Source of the DNA: Clostridia bacterium
GTDB taxonomy: Bacteria; Bacillota_A; Clostridia; UBA1381
Direction: 5' to 3'
Length of the DNA: 30,675 nucleotides
Assembly (NCBI GenBank): GCA_017451145.1
Contig: JAFSSG010000027.1
Location: 1 to 30,675, forward strand
A program made the translations under genes and the position numbers. A model generated the notes under the pieces. It worked only from the letters and a program-made list of their open reading frames with translations. It made no database searches and was not told the origin of the DNA. Of the stretch, positions 15,915-24,136 are shown in pieces. The stretch's first letter is position 1; the number at the start of each line of letters is the position of its first letter.

Positions 15915-15939
15915 AAAAAACAGGAATTTCACCATTCCT
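15915..15939 (-). terminator. Intrinsic terminator of miaA, overlapping its last codons
   Basis: On the minus strand AGGAAT (15939-15934) pairs with ATTCCT (15927-15922) around GGTGAA, followed by G and six T. The miaA stop codon TGA (15931-15929) lies in the loop, so the stem opens within the coding sequence. The stem is short (6 bp) but the U-run is good. Confidence 0.75.
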
Positions 15940-16840
15940 TTTTTATTATATCTATTTCGTTTTCTACCATATTTTCGTCCGGCGTAAGCCAATGGATGCC
16001 GTCATTTCTGCGAAACCATGTAAGCTGACGTTTAGCATATCTTCTTGTGCCCTGTTTTATTTCCTCCACTACTTCCGAAAGCTCCTTTTTGCCGTCAAAA
16101 TAGTCGAAAAACTCCTTATAGCCTATGCCCGAAAGTGCAGTGAGTTTCTGTCTGCCGTACTTTTCATAAAGCGTTTTCGCCTCATTTTCAAGCCCCATTT
16201 TAAGCATTTCATCTACTCGTTCATTGATACGGTCATACAAAACCTCTCTATCCCAATCTATGCAAAAATACACGCTGTTATAAATCGGCGTTTTGGGCAT
16301 TTTGTTATGCTCCGTCACCGTCATACCCGTTGTTTTATAAAACTCAATCGCACGTATCACCCTTTTCAGATTATTTGGGTGGACAATTTTTGCATATTCC
16401 GGATCAAGCTCCAAAAGCATTTCATAAACTGCGTCTTTTCCTAAATTTTCCGCCAATTCAAAAAGCTCATCCCGTACATCAGATTTTTCCGTTTCTTCGG
16501 CAAATTCTATATTATTTACAAGCGAATCGATATAAAGTCCCGTTCCGCCCGTCAAAATCGGAAGCTTCCCCCGATTATGAATGTCTGATATTATTTCTCT
16601 TGCCATATTGCAAAAATCGGCTACTGAAAAATTCTCGGAAGGCTCTAAAAAGTCAAGCATATGGTGCGGAATCCCTTGCATTTCCGCCTGTGTCGGTTTT
16701 GCCGTTCCGATATCCATACCCTTATAAATCTGCATACTGTCGCAGGACACGATTTCGCCCGAAAGCCTTTTTGCAAGTTCTACCGAAAGTGCGGTTTTTC
16801 CCGACGCAGTTGCTCCTGCTACTATGACTACCGGTATCAT
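15929..16840 (-). CDS. miaA: MiaA, tRNA dimethylallyltransferase
   Basis: MiaA adds a dimethylallyl group to N6 of A37 in tRNAs that read codons starting with U, the first step toward ms2i6A. The product has 303 residues, normal for the family. The P-loop GATASGKT is at 9-16, followed by SCDSMQIYKGMDIGTAKP, ILTGGTGLY and the C-terminal TRRYAKRQLTWFRR tRNA-binding segment. I take the ATG at 16840, which shares its A with the mutL stop (TGATG) and has AGAGGA about 7 bases upstream. A GTG one codon earlier is the alternative. It is the last gene of the miaB-to-miaA block, and its partner MiaB is encoded at the head of the same block. Confidence 0.97.
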   Translation of the reverse strand: MIPVVIVAGATASGKTALSVELAKRLSGEIVSCDSMQIYKGMDIGTAKPTQAEMQGIPHHMLDFLEPSENFSVADFCNMAREIISDIHNRGKLPILTGGTGLYIDSLVNNIEFAEETEKSDVRDELFELAENLGKDAVYEMLLELDPEYAKIVHPNNLKRVIRAIEFYKTTGMTVTEHNKMPKTPIYNSVYFCIDWDREVLYDRINERVDEMLKMGLENEAKTLYEKYGRQKLTALSGIGYKEFFDYFDGKKELSEVVEEIKQGTRRYAKRQLTWFRRNDGIHWLTPDENMVENEIDIIKKEW

Positions 16841-18789
16841 CACACAATCCTCTTGAACTCTTTTTCAAGCTCTTTTTCAGACATTGTAACTATTATCGGC
16901 CTACCGTGTGGACAGGTGTTTATATTTTGAAGCTTTAATACCTCTTTTAGCAAGGTCTCCAGCTGTTTATTGTCAAACTTATGGTTTGCCTTGACCGCCG
17001 ATTTACAGGCGATTGTGTATAATGCCCTCTGCATCTTTTCGGAAATGATTTCCTGACGGTTTTCCGCAAACTGACCTATAAGCTCCAATACCAAACTTCT
17101 GAGGCCTTCCTCGCTCAAGGGCTCAGGCGTTGCCCGAAGCAAGAGTGCATTACTGCCGAATTCCTCCAATTCGAAGCCCATATCCGCAAAGTTTTGTGCA
17201 TTTTCCAAGTATGTCGCCATTTCATTCGCATTTACATCCACAACAACAGGCACTAAAAGAATTTGAGACGTAACTTCACGCTTTTCCAGCTCACTTTTTA
17301 GCTCCTCATATTTAAGACGCTCGTGTGCGGCATGTTGGTCGGCAATTATCATTGTTCCGTCAGATTCCGCTATTATATACGTGTCAAAAATCTGACCTAT
17401 TATTTTAATATCCTCAGTATCAAAACCCCAACCGTTATTTTCAAGTCCGCTCCCTGCCGAGTTCGACTCCTCCATTTTTGTTAAAATGTCGATCTTTATG
17501 CTGTCACGGTTTGCCTCTGCAACCTTTTGCTCCTTCAAGTCCTCGATTCCCTTAAAGGACTCTACTATTTCCTCCTGCTTTTTAACAAAATACTCGCTAT
17601 CCGCCTTAATCGCATACTCCGATTTCGGTTTTTCCGCCGTCCTTTTCGGGATTTCATTTACGACAGGCTTCGGTTTTTGCGGTAATTCCTTTTCAGAAGT
17701 ATCTATTACAGGCTTTATCTCGATCTGGGATTTGGTCGTGGACTCATCACGGACAAATTCCGTCTTTACGCTCGGCGTCCTTTCGATTTTCGGGACATTC
17801 GGAAGTGCGTAAAGTGCATTTTGCACACAATGATATACAGACCGCAAAACGTCTTCCTCATTTGAAAACTTGACCTCAAGCTTAGTCGGATGCACATTGA
17901 CATCGGTATATTTCGGGTTTATATCAATATTCAAAATCGCCATCGGATATTTGCCAATCATTATTTGGTTTTTATATGCCAGGGACAGCGTATTTGAGAT
18001 TTTTGCACTTTTTATGTATCTTTTATTCACAAAAAAGCTTTGGTAATTCCTGTTCGGTCTTGCAACGTCGCCCTTGCCTATCGCACCTGTTATTTTCAGA
18101 GTTTCCGTTTCATAGTTTACCGGTATCATTGAACTTGCATAATTTTTTCCGTAAACGGCGTATATAGCTCCTTTTAAATTGCCGTCACCTGCTGTGAAGT
18201 ACTTGTCCCTGCCGTCTATGATATACTTAAAGGATATCTCAGGGTGCGACAAAATAAACCGCTCCATAATGTCGGTCACCATCGCCGCCTCAGTCACATC
18301 ACGCTTTAAAAAGTGCATTCTTGCCGGTGTGTTATAAAACAGATTGTTTACGACAAAGGTCGTGCCGTTTGGCATACCCTCGCTTTTCACCTCGCCGATA
18401 ACACCGCCGTTTATGCTTATCAGTGTGCCCTCGCTGTCCTGACTTCTTTTGGTATAGAGCTGTACCTGTGCGACCGCCCCAATAGAAGATAACGCCTCAC
18501 CGCGAAAACCAAGCGTATATATCTCGTCTAAGTCCTTTTCCTCTTTTATCTTGCTGGTTGCGTGACGCAGGAAAGCAATTTGGGCGTCTTCCCTTGCCAT
18601 ACCGCGTCCGTTGTCGGTAACTCTTATGTGCGTAATTCCGCCTTTTTTTATCTCCACGTTTATCACATTTGCCCCTGCGTCAATGGCGTTTTCCACAAGC
18701 TCTTTTACAACCGACGCAGGTCTTTCAACAACCTCACCCGCCGCAATTTTATTTGAAATATCAGTAGGAAGAATGTTTATAATTCCCAT
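16840..18789 (-). CDS. mutL: MutL, mismatch repair ATPase/endonuclease
   Basis: MutL couples mismatch recognition by MutS to strand removal. The 649-residue chain has an N-terminal GHKL ATPase domain with KELVENAIDAGA, VTDNGRGM and TLGFRGEALSSI. A charged, Pro- and Lys-rich linker covers about 340-455. The C-terminal domain carries the endonuclease metal motif DQHAAHERLKYE (from residue 484), ACKSAVKA and CPHGRP (from 626). This is therefore a nicking MutL as in most bacteria without MutH, unlike the E. coli protein. The ATG at 18789 lies 3 bases after the mutS stop; the AAGGAG ribosome site encodes the last two mutS residues, so translation is coupled. Confidence 0.97.
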   Translation of the reverse strand: MGIINILPTDISNKIAAGEVVERPASVVKELVENAIDAGANVINVEIKKGGITHIRVTDNGRGMAREDAQIAFLRHATSKIKEEKDLDEIYTLGFRGEALSSIGAVAQVQLYTKRSQDSEGTLISINGGVIGEVKSEGMPNGTTFVVNNLFYNTPARMHFLKRDVTEAAMVTDIMERFILSHPEISFKYIIDGRDKYFTAGDGNLKGAIYAVYGKNYASSMIPVNYETETLKITGAIGKGDVARPNRNYQSFFVNKRYIKSAKISNTLSLAYKNQIMIGKYPMAILNIDINPKYTDVNVHPTKLEVKFSNEEDVLRSVYHCVQNALYALPNVPKIERTPSVKTEFVRDESTTKSQIEIKPVIDTSEKELPQKPKPVVNEIPKRTAEKPKSEYAIKADSEYFVKKQEEIVESFKGIEDLKEQKVAEANRDSIKIDILTKMEESNSAGSGLENNGWGFDTEDIKIIGQIFDTYIIAESDGTMIIADQHAAHERLKYEELKSELEKREVTSQILLVPVVVDVNANEMATYLENAQNFADMGFELEEFGSNALLLRATPEPLSEEGLRSLVLELIGQFAENRQEIISEKMQRALYTIACKSAVKANHKFDNKQLETLLKEVLKLQNINTCPHGRPIIVTMSEKELEKEFKRIV

Positions 18790-18792
18790 TTT

Positions 18793-21366
18793 TTACTCCT
18801 TAGCTCTCTTTGCCATTTCGTAAAGTTTGTTAAGTGCCTCTATAGGCGTATATGTCGTAACGTCCATAGCCTTTAACTCTTCAAAAATATCGAGTGCAGA
18901 CTGCTCCTCTATGCCTATTTGTGCGGAATATTCCGCCTTTTTCCTCTGCTTATGTGCCGTTTCTATATCGCCCAATTCAATTCTTTTTAAAATCTCTTTT
19001 GCACGGTCTATTACCGTCCTTTTGACACCGGCAAGTGCCGCAACCTCTATGCCGTAGCTGTCATCGGCACCGCCTCTTATGATTTTACGCAAAAACGTTA
19101 TATCATCGCCATGCTTTTTCACGGCAACGGAATAGTTCTTTATCTCAGGAAAATCATTTTCGAGGTCGGTCAGCTCATGATAATGCGTTGCAAAAAGCGT
19201 TTTTGACTTAACCTTTTCCGCCATATGCTCCGCAACCGCCCATGCTATCGAGAGTCCGTCATAGGTAGATGTACCTCTGCCGATTTCGTCTAAAATTACC
19301 AGAGATTTTGAAGTTGCATTTTTCAGAATGTTTGACACCTCGACCATTTCGAGCATAAATGTGCTTTGTCCCTGTGCGATATCGTCGGACGCCCCTACAC
19401 GTGTGAAAATCTTATCAACTGCACCGATTTTTGCATAACTTGCAGGTACAAAACTGCCGATTTGTGCCATAAGCGTTATCAGTGCGACCTGCCGCATATA
19501 TGTGGATTTTCCTGCCATATTCGGTCCTGTTATGATAAGCTCACGGTTTTCCGTGCCGTCCATTACGGTATCGTTGGGCACGAAAATGCCTGTTTTTAAA
19601 GTACGCTCAACAACGGGGTGACGTCCGTCCTTTATCGTTATGCCGTCCTTTTCCGTAACCTCCGGCATAACATACCCCAATTTGAACGCCGTTTGGGCAA
19701 GGGACTGAATTGCGTCAACCGTTGCGATTATGTCGCAGACCTTTTTAAGACGGTCAATTTCTCCGCCGATTTTCTGCCTTATCTCATCAAAGAGACGGAC
19801 TTCAAGTTCCGCAATTCTCTGCGTTGCACCTAATACCTTGTCCTCCATCTCTTTAAGCTTCGGAGTTATGTACCGCTCCGCATTTACAAGCGTTTGCTTT
19901 CGTATATAGTAGTCTGGGACCATATCGCTGTTCGATTTTGTAACTTCTATGTAGTACCCAAAAACCTTGTTATAGCTGATTTTCAGGTTCTTTATGCCCG
20001 TTTTTTCCCGCTCTTCTGCCTCTGCACCTAAAATCCACGCCCTTCCGTCCTTGCTGATACGTCTGAGCTCGTCAAGTTCGCTGTTATATCCCTCTTTTAT
20101 AACATTTCCGTCACGCAAACTGACGGGTGCTTCATCATTTATGCTTTCGGTCAAAAGAGCCGATATATCGGACATAATATCAAAATTTTTATTAAGCTCT
20201 GAGAGCATCGGCGATTTTGTTTTTGACAAAAGATAATTCATTTCAGGAAGTGCCAAAAGCGAATTTTTAAGAGCCACCATATCACGCGGAACAGCGGTAT
20301 TTAAAGAAATTCTGTTTGTTATTCTTCCTATATCGTAAATGTTTGTAAGGACGTTCGCAAAATCGTCCGAAAGCATTATGTTTTCCTTAAGTTCGCCCAC
20401 CGCATAAAGCCTTTTGTTTATTTGAGCAGGGTTTATAAGCGGTTTTTCCAGCCATTGTTTTAATTTTCTCGCACCCATCGAGGTTTTTGTTCTGTCCAAA
20501 ACCCATAAAAGCGAGTATTTTTTTGACTTATCACGCATAGTTTCGGTTATTTCCAAGCTTCTGCGTGTCGAAAAATCCATCTCCATAAACTCGCCTACAT
20601 TGTAGAATGTGATTTCGCTTATGCAGTCTATATGTGCCTTTTGCGTATGCTCCAAATAGCGTATCATAGCACACAAAGCAGATTTTAAGCTACTACCTTT
20701 TTCGGCGATTTCCTTCGCATTTCTAAACTGCATCGTTATATAGGTTTCGTCCGCTTCAAAAAAGCTGTCCTCATATTCTGTTACCGCTTCTGTTACACGT
20801 GATATGATTTCGCCGTAAAATGCAGTCTTTGCGGAAGGGTTTAATATGACCTCGCTCGGAGAATAACGTGCAATCTCATTCAAAACCGAGCTGTCGTCTT
20901 CGATTTCACAAGCAAAAACCTCGCCCGTTGAAACATCGCAAAAAACAAGCGACGTATTATTTCCCTTGCATACGGTCAAAAAATAGTTGTTTTTCTTTTC
21001 GTCGAGCATATTTTCATATGTGCGTGTCCCTGCCGTTATTACCCTTATAACGCCCCTATCGACAAGTCCTTTTGCATCTTTGGGATCTTCAAGCTGTTCG
21101 CAGATTGCGACTTTATACCCCTTTGCAACAAGCTTTTCAATATAAACATTCGCACTGTGAAAAGGCACACCGCACATCGGTGCACGTTCAGAAAGACCGC
21201 AGTTTTTACCCGTTAATGTGAGTTCGAGCTCCCGTGACGCTGTTTTTGCGTCATCAAAAAACATCTCGTAAAAATCGCCCAATCGGTAAAAAAGTATGCA
21301 GTCCTTGTATTCTTCTTTAGTTTGCAAATACCTCTGCATCATAGGTGAAAGTTTTTCGCCTTGCAT
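18793..21366 (-). CDS. mutS: MutS, DNA mismatch recognition ATPase
   Basis: MutS binds mismatched or unpaired bases in DNA and signals through ATP to MutL. The product has 857 residues, a typical MutS1 length. The mismatch-reading motif Phe-x-Glu is present as F32-Y33-E34 in GDFYEMF. The connector, lever and clamp domains fill the middle. The ATPase has Walker A GPNMAGKS (614-621), Walker B/signature DEIGRGTSTYDG (from 693) and ATHYHELTDL. The C-terminus has the short helix-turn-helix tail. GGAG lies about 9 bases before the ATG at 21366. It is followed at once by mutL. Confidence 0.97.
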   Translation of the reverse strand: MQGEKLSPMMQRYLQTKEEYKDCILFYRLGDFYEMFFDDAKTASRELELTLTGKNCGLSERAPMCGVPFHSANVYIEKLVAKGYKVAICEQLEDPKDAKGLVDRGVIRVITAGTRTYENMLDEKKNNYFLTVCKGNNTSLVFCDVSTGEVFACEIEDDSSVLNEIARYSPSEVILNPSAKTAFYGEIISRVTEAVTEYEDSFFEADETYITMQFRNAKEIAEKGSSLKSALCAMIRYLEHTQKAHIDCISEITFYNVGEFMEMDFSTRRSLEITETMRDKSKKYSLLWVLDRTKTSMGARKLKQWLEKPLINPAQINKRLYAVGELKENIMLSDDFANVLTNIYDIGRITNRISLNTAVPRDMVALKNSLLALPEMNYLLSKTKSPMLSELNKNFDIMSDISALLTESINDEAPVSLRDGNVIKEGYNSELDELRRISKDGRAWILGAEAEEREKTGIKNLKISYNKVFGYYIEVTKSNSDMVPDYYIRKQTLVNAERYITPKLKEMEDKVLGATQRIAELEVRLFDEIRQKIGGEIDRLKKVCDIIATVDAIQSLAQTAFKLGYVMPEVTEKDGITIKDGRHPVVERTLKTGIFVPNDTVMDGTENRELIITGPNMAGKSTYMRQVALITLMAQIGSFVPASYAKIGAVDKIFTRVGASDDIAQGQSTFMLEMVEVSNILKNATSKSLVILDEIGRGTSTYDGLSIAWAVAEHMAEKVKSKTLFATHYHELTDLENDFPEIKNYSVAVKKHGDDITFLRKIIRGGADDSYGIEVAALAGVKRTVIDRAKEILKRIELGDIETAHKQRKKAEYSAQIGIEEQSALDIFEELKAMDVTTYTPIEALNKLYEMAKRAKE

Positions 21367-21391
21367 TGTAAACTCTCCGTTTAATTATATT

Positions 21392-21769
21392 TTAGTGGCA
21401 ACCCCCGCAGGTTGAGCAGTTATGCGTACAGCCTTCCTGTTTTCCGACAATGTAAATATTTATGACATCGTTAATGCCGTTTACCATCCTGTCAAAATTC
21501 TCTTTTGCCGCAACATAGTTTTTTATGCTCTCCGATTTTTCAACCATTTCGGAAAACGCCTCGTTATTCTTTTTTATTGCCTCTTCCTCCGTGATTTTTC
21601 CGCCTTGGATTTTTCTCGCCAAATCCATTCTTTTTATGTTAAAATCGGCAACAAGCTGTTGTGCCTCGTCGTCCTCCGCCTGTATCCTTTCCGCCTCTTT
21701 TAACGCTTTCATTTCCTCACTTGCTTCAATCATTTTGCCAAGCTCGTGTGCCTTTTCGATAATCGTCAT
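21392..21769 (-). CDS. YlbF/YmcA (DUF964) family protein with cysteine-rich tail
   Basis: This is a small helical protein of 125 residues. The start is the ATG at 21769, preceded by AAGGAGG; that site overlaps the miaB stop codon. The body is charged and largely coiled-coil, with the EAEERxQAD-like core of the Com_YlbF family (here KEAERIQAEDDEAQQLVADFN). The last 12 residues, CTHNCSTCGGCH, supply Cys114, Cys118, Cys121, Cys124 and two His. In B. subtilis, YlbF, YmcA and YaaT form the RicAFT complex, which holds [4Fe-4S] clusters and works with RNase Y in mRNA maturation. The position beside miaB and mutS matches B. subtilis ymcA, while the Cys tail recalls cluster-binding members. I leave the symbol open between the two. 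Confidence 0.82.
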   Translation of the reverse strand: MTIIEKAHELGKMIEASEEMKALKEAERIQAEDDEAQQLVADFNIKRMDLARKIQGGKITEEEAIKKNNEAFSEMVEKSESIKNYVAAKENFDRMVNGINDVINIYIVGKQEGCTHNCSTCGGCH

Positions 21770-21783
21770 TTTTTTTGTCCTCC

Positions 21784-23199
21784 TTAAATTAGTTCTCCGT
21801 TTAAGCTCCATGTATGTGCCTTAGTTATTTTTACATCTACATATTTCCCTGTAAGATTTTTGTCGCCTTTAAAGTTTACGGTTTTTCCCGAATCTGTCCG
21901 TCCCGACAGCATATTTTCGTTATTTTTGCTCGTTCCGTCAACCAAAACAGAACAGATTTTGCCAACATATGCGTCATTTTTGCGTTTTGAAATTGCATTT
22001 TGCACTTCCAAAAGTCTGTCAAAATTTTTATGTATTTCCTCATCCGTTAAAACAAAATCCAGCTTTGCCGCAGGTGTTCCTTCACGCCTTGAATAGATGA
22101 AGGAGAAAATCATATCAAATTCAACCTTTTTCAAAACGTCTAAAGTGTCCTCAAAATCCTCGTTTGTTTCGGTCGGAAACCCTACGATAACGTCTGTTGA
22201 AAGGGCTATATCGGGGATCGCCTTTTTAACCTTTGCGATTTTTTCTAAGTATTCTTCCTTTGTATATCGGCGGTTCATTTCGCCGAGTACTCTGTTATTC
22301 CCCGCCTGAAACGGAAGATGGAGCTGATGACAGACCTTATCGCATTCGGTCATTGCTTTTATCAGCTTGTCCCCGAAATCCTTTGGGTGCGAAGTCATAA
22401 ATCTTATGCGTTTTACGCCGTCGATATCATTCACCATCCGCAGAAGGTCGGAAAAATCACAAGGGTTTTCCAAATCCTTTCCGTATGAGTTGACATTTTG
22501 TCCCAAAAGGCATATTTCCGTAACGCCGTTTTTTACCAGGTCTTTTATCTCGTCTAAAATTTTTTGAGGCTCACGGCTACGCTCCCTGCCACGAACATAC
22601 GGCACTATGCAGTAAGAGCAAAAATTGTTGCACCCGTACATAATGCTGACCCAAGCTTTGCTTTTGGACTCTCGCAAAATCGGCAAATCCTCGCATATGC
22701 TCCCGTCGGAATTTGCGACATCCGTTACTGTTTTTTTGTTCTCAATCACATCTAACAAAAGCTCAGGCAGTTTATAAAGTGCGTGTGTTCCGAAAACTAA
22801 ATCGACATGGTTATGCACCTTTAATATTTTTTCCGCCATATTTTCCTGCTGTACCATACACCCGCAAAGTCCTATGATAAGGTGCGGTTTGCTTTCCTTG
22901 ATATGACGCAAAATCCCAAGCCTTCCGAACACCTTGTCCTCCGCATTTTCACGCACGGCACAGGTGTTGTAAATTACTAAGTCCGCTTCCTCGCTGCTAT
23001 CGCAAAATTCGTACCCTGCCTCCTTTAAAATGCCCTTTATACGCTCGGTATCGTTTTCATTCTGCTGACAGCCGTAGGTTTCGGCATTGCATCTTGGACG
23101 TCTGCCGTTTACTTTACAAAAATCCTCGTTTATATTTCTGAGCCGTTTTAGAAATTCGCTCTGTTTTTTAAGTTCCTCTTCGCTTATATAATTAGCCAT
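21784..23199 (-). CDS. miaB: MiaB, tRNA-2-methylthio-N6-dimethylallyladenosine synthase
   Basis: MiaB is a radical SAM enzyme that adds a methylthio group to C2 of i6A37, completing ms2i6A after MiaA. I choose the ATG at 23199 (471 residues), because GGAG lies 6-7 bases upstream. An ATG 24 bases earlier has no such site. The N-terminal methylthiotransferase domain has auxiliary-cluster cysteines Cys44 (YGCQQN), Cys80 (NTCAVRENAE) and Cys114 (GCM). The radical SAM CxxxCxxC is at 190, 194 and 197 in YGCNNFCSYCIVPYVRGRERS. A C-terminal TRAM domain ends the protein. The GRERSR and CAVRENAE signatures favour MiaB over MtaB or RimO. It leads the block and has its own promoter. Confidence 0.96.
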   Translation of the reverse strand: MANYISEEELKKQSEFLKRLRNINEDFCKVNGRRPRCNAETYGCQQNENDTERIKGILKEAGYEFCDSSEEADLVIYNTCAVRENAEDKVFGRLGILRHIKESKPHLIIGLCGCMVQQENMAEKILKVHNHVDLVFGTHALYKLPELLLDVIENKKTVTDVANSDGSICEDLPILRESKSKAWVSIMYGCNNFCSYCIVPYVRGRERSREPQKILDEIKDLVKNGVTEICLLGQNVNSYGKDLENPCDFSDLLRMVNDIDGVKRIRFMTSHPKDFGDKLIKAMTECDKVCHQLHLPFQAGNNRVLGEMNRRYTKEEYLEKIAKVKKAIPDIALSTDVIVGFPTETNEDFEDTLDVLKKVEFDMIFSFIYSRREGTPAAKLDFVLTDEEIHKNFDRLLEVQNAISKRKNDAYVGKICSVLVDGTSKNNENMLSGRTDSGKTVNFKGDKNLTGKYVDVKITKAHTWSLNGELI

Positions 23200-23235
23200 A
23201 GATTTCTCCGTAACATAGTGCACATTATTTGTTCC

Positions 23236-23264
23236 ATTCTATCACAAATAACCAAAAAGTTCAA
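23236..23264 (-). promoter_or_regulatory. Promoter of the miaB-ylbF/ymcA-mutSL-miaA block
   Basis: On the minus strand, -35 TTGAAC (23264-23259), a 17-bp spacer and -10 TAGAAT (23241-23236). The start would fall near 23229, about 30 bases before miaB. No internal terminator is visible down to miaA, so the five genes may form one transcript. Confidence 0.75.
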
Positions 23265-23271
23265 CATATAT

Positions 23272-23300
23272 TTGCCTTTTGCCAAAAAAAATGATAGAAT
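23272..23300 (+). promoter_or_regulatory. Promoter of the metallophosphoesterase gene
   Basis: -35 TTGCCT (23272-23277), a 17-bp spacer and -10 TAGAAT (23295-23300). The leader is short, about 15 bases, and carries the GAGGTGAT ribosome site. It stands back to back with the miaB promoter; the two -35 boxes are only 7 bp apart. Confidence 0.65.
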
Positions 23301-23319
23301 AGAAATGAGGTGATACAGT

Positions 23320-24114
23320 ATGAAAAAATCTCACTTTTTCGGAACGCTTCCCGAGATAACAAAATACAGCATCCTTTCCGAAAAGATACCAAAATCCTTC
23401 GATAACTTCCGCATAGCACATATTTCTGACACGCATTCAAAAGTAACAGACGGGATTTTTGAGCTTGTAAAATCGCAAAATCCCGACATAATCTGCATGA
23501 CGGGCGATTTGTTCCACGAAGGGAAAACCGACGCACCAAAGGTATGGACACTTTTACAAAATCTTTCCGCTCTTGCACCCGTTTATTTGGTTACGGGCAA
23601 TCACGATTTATGGTACAAAAAATTGCCGGACATAAAGGAAAAAGTGGAACGCAGTTGCATTTTACTTGACGGAAATATGCATATTTTAGAGAAAGACGAC
23701 GAAAAGATTGCCATTTTCGGTGTGGGCGATACCTTTTCAAAACTGCCAAAGGAAATAAAAAAGCGTTTGTGTTCCCAATTTGAAAATCTGCCCGATTTTG
23801 ACGGATACAAGGTTTTGCTCTATCACAGGGCAAACCTGTTTGACCTGATAAAAGATTTCGGTTTTGACCTGATTTTGTCCGGACATATGCACGGTGGACA
23901 AATACGCACTCCGCATCTTGGCGGACTTTTAGCACCGCTGTCTTCACGCTTTTCCGGGAGAATGATTTTGCCAAAATATACGTGGGGCGAATTTGTTCAC
24001 GAAAACACCGTTATGATAGTGAACAGGGGTTCTTCAAACACGCTACCGATACCAAGATTTTCAAACCCTCCCGAAGTTGGAATAATTACGTTAAAGCACA
24101 AAAATAAGGCTTGA
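23320..24114 (+). CDS. Calcineurin-like metallophosphoesterase (YkuE/YaeI type)
   Basis: This 264-residue protein carries the full two-metal phosphoesterase set: D37 and H39 in SDTH, D63 in GDLFH, N94 and H95 in GNHD, H169 in LYHR, and H189 and H191 in GHMHGGQ. The C-terminal GHMHGGQIR and the later NRGSSNTLPIPRFSNPPE segment resemble the YkuE/YaeI group, some of which act at the membrane on lipid-linked substrates. No clear N-terminal membrane helix or signal peptide is seen here, so the protein is probably cytoplasmic or only peripheral. The substrate is unknown. The ATG at 23320 has GAGGTG 7 bases upstream. The gene stands alone, divergent from miaB and convergent with rpoC. Its stop codon lies inside the shared terminator stem. 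Confidence 0.88.
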   Translation: MKKSHFFGTLPEITKYSILSEKIPKSFDNFRIAHISDTHSKVTDGIFELVKSQNPDIICMTGDLFHEGKTDAPKVWTLLQNLSALAPVYLVTGNHDLWYKKLPDIKEKVERSCILLDGNMHILEKDDEKIAIFGVGDTFSKLPKEIKKRLCSQFENLPDFDGYKVLLYHRANLFDLIKDFGFDLILSGHMHGGQIRTPHLGGLLAPLSSRFSGRMILPKYTWGEFVHENTVMIVNRGSSNTLPIPRFSNPPEVGIITLKHKNKA

Positions 24115-24136
24115 ATTTTCAAGCCTTATTTTTTTT
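24099..24136. terminator. Bidirectional intrinsic terminator between phosphoesterase and rpoC
   Basis: Two perfect 13-base arms, AATAAGGCTTGAA (24103-24115) and its complement (24118-24130), form the stem. On the plus strand it runs into eight T; on the minus strand it runs into TTATTTTTG. It therefore serves both convergent genes. The TGA stop of the phosphoesterase (24112-24114) lies in the left arm, and the right T-run overlaps the rpoC stop codon. Confidence 0.92.
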
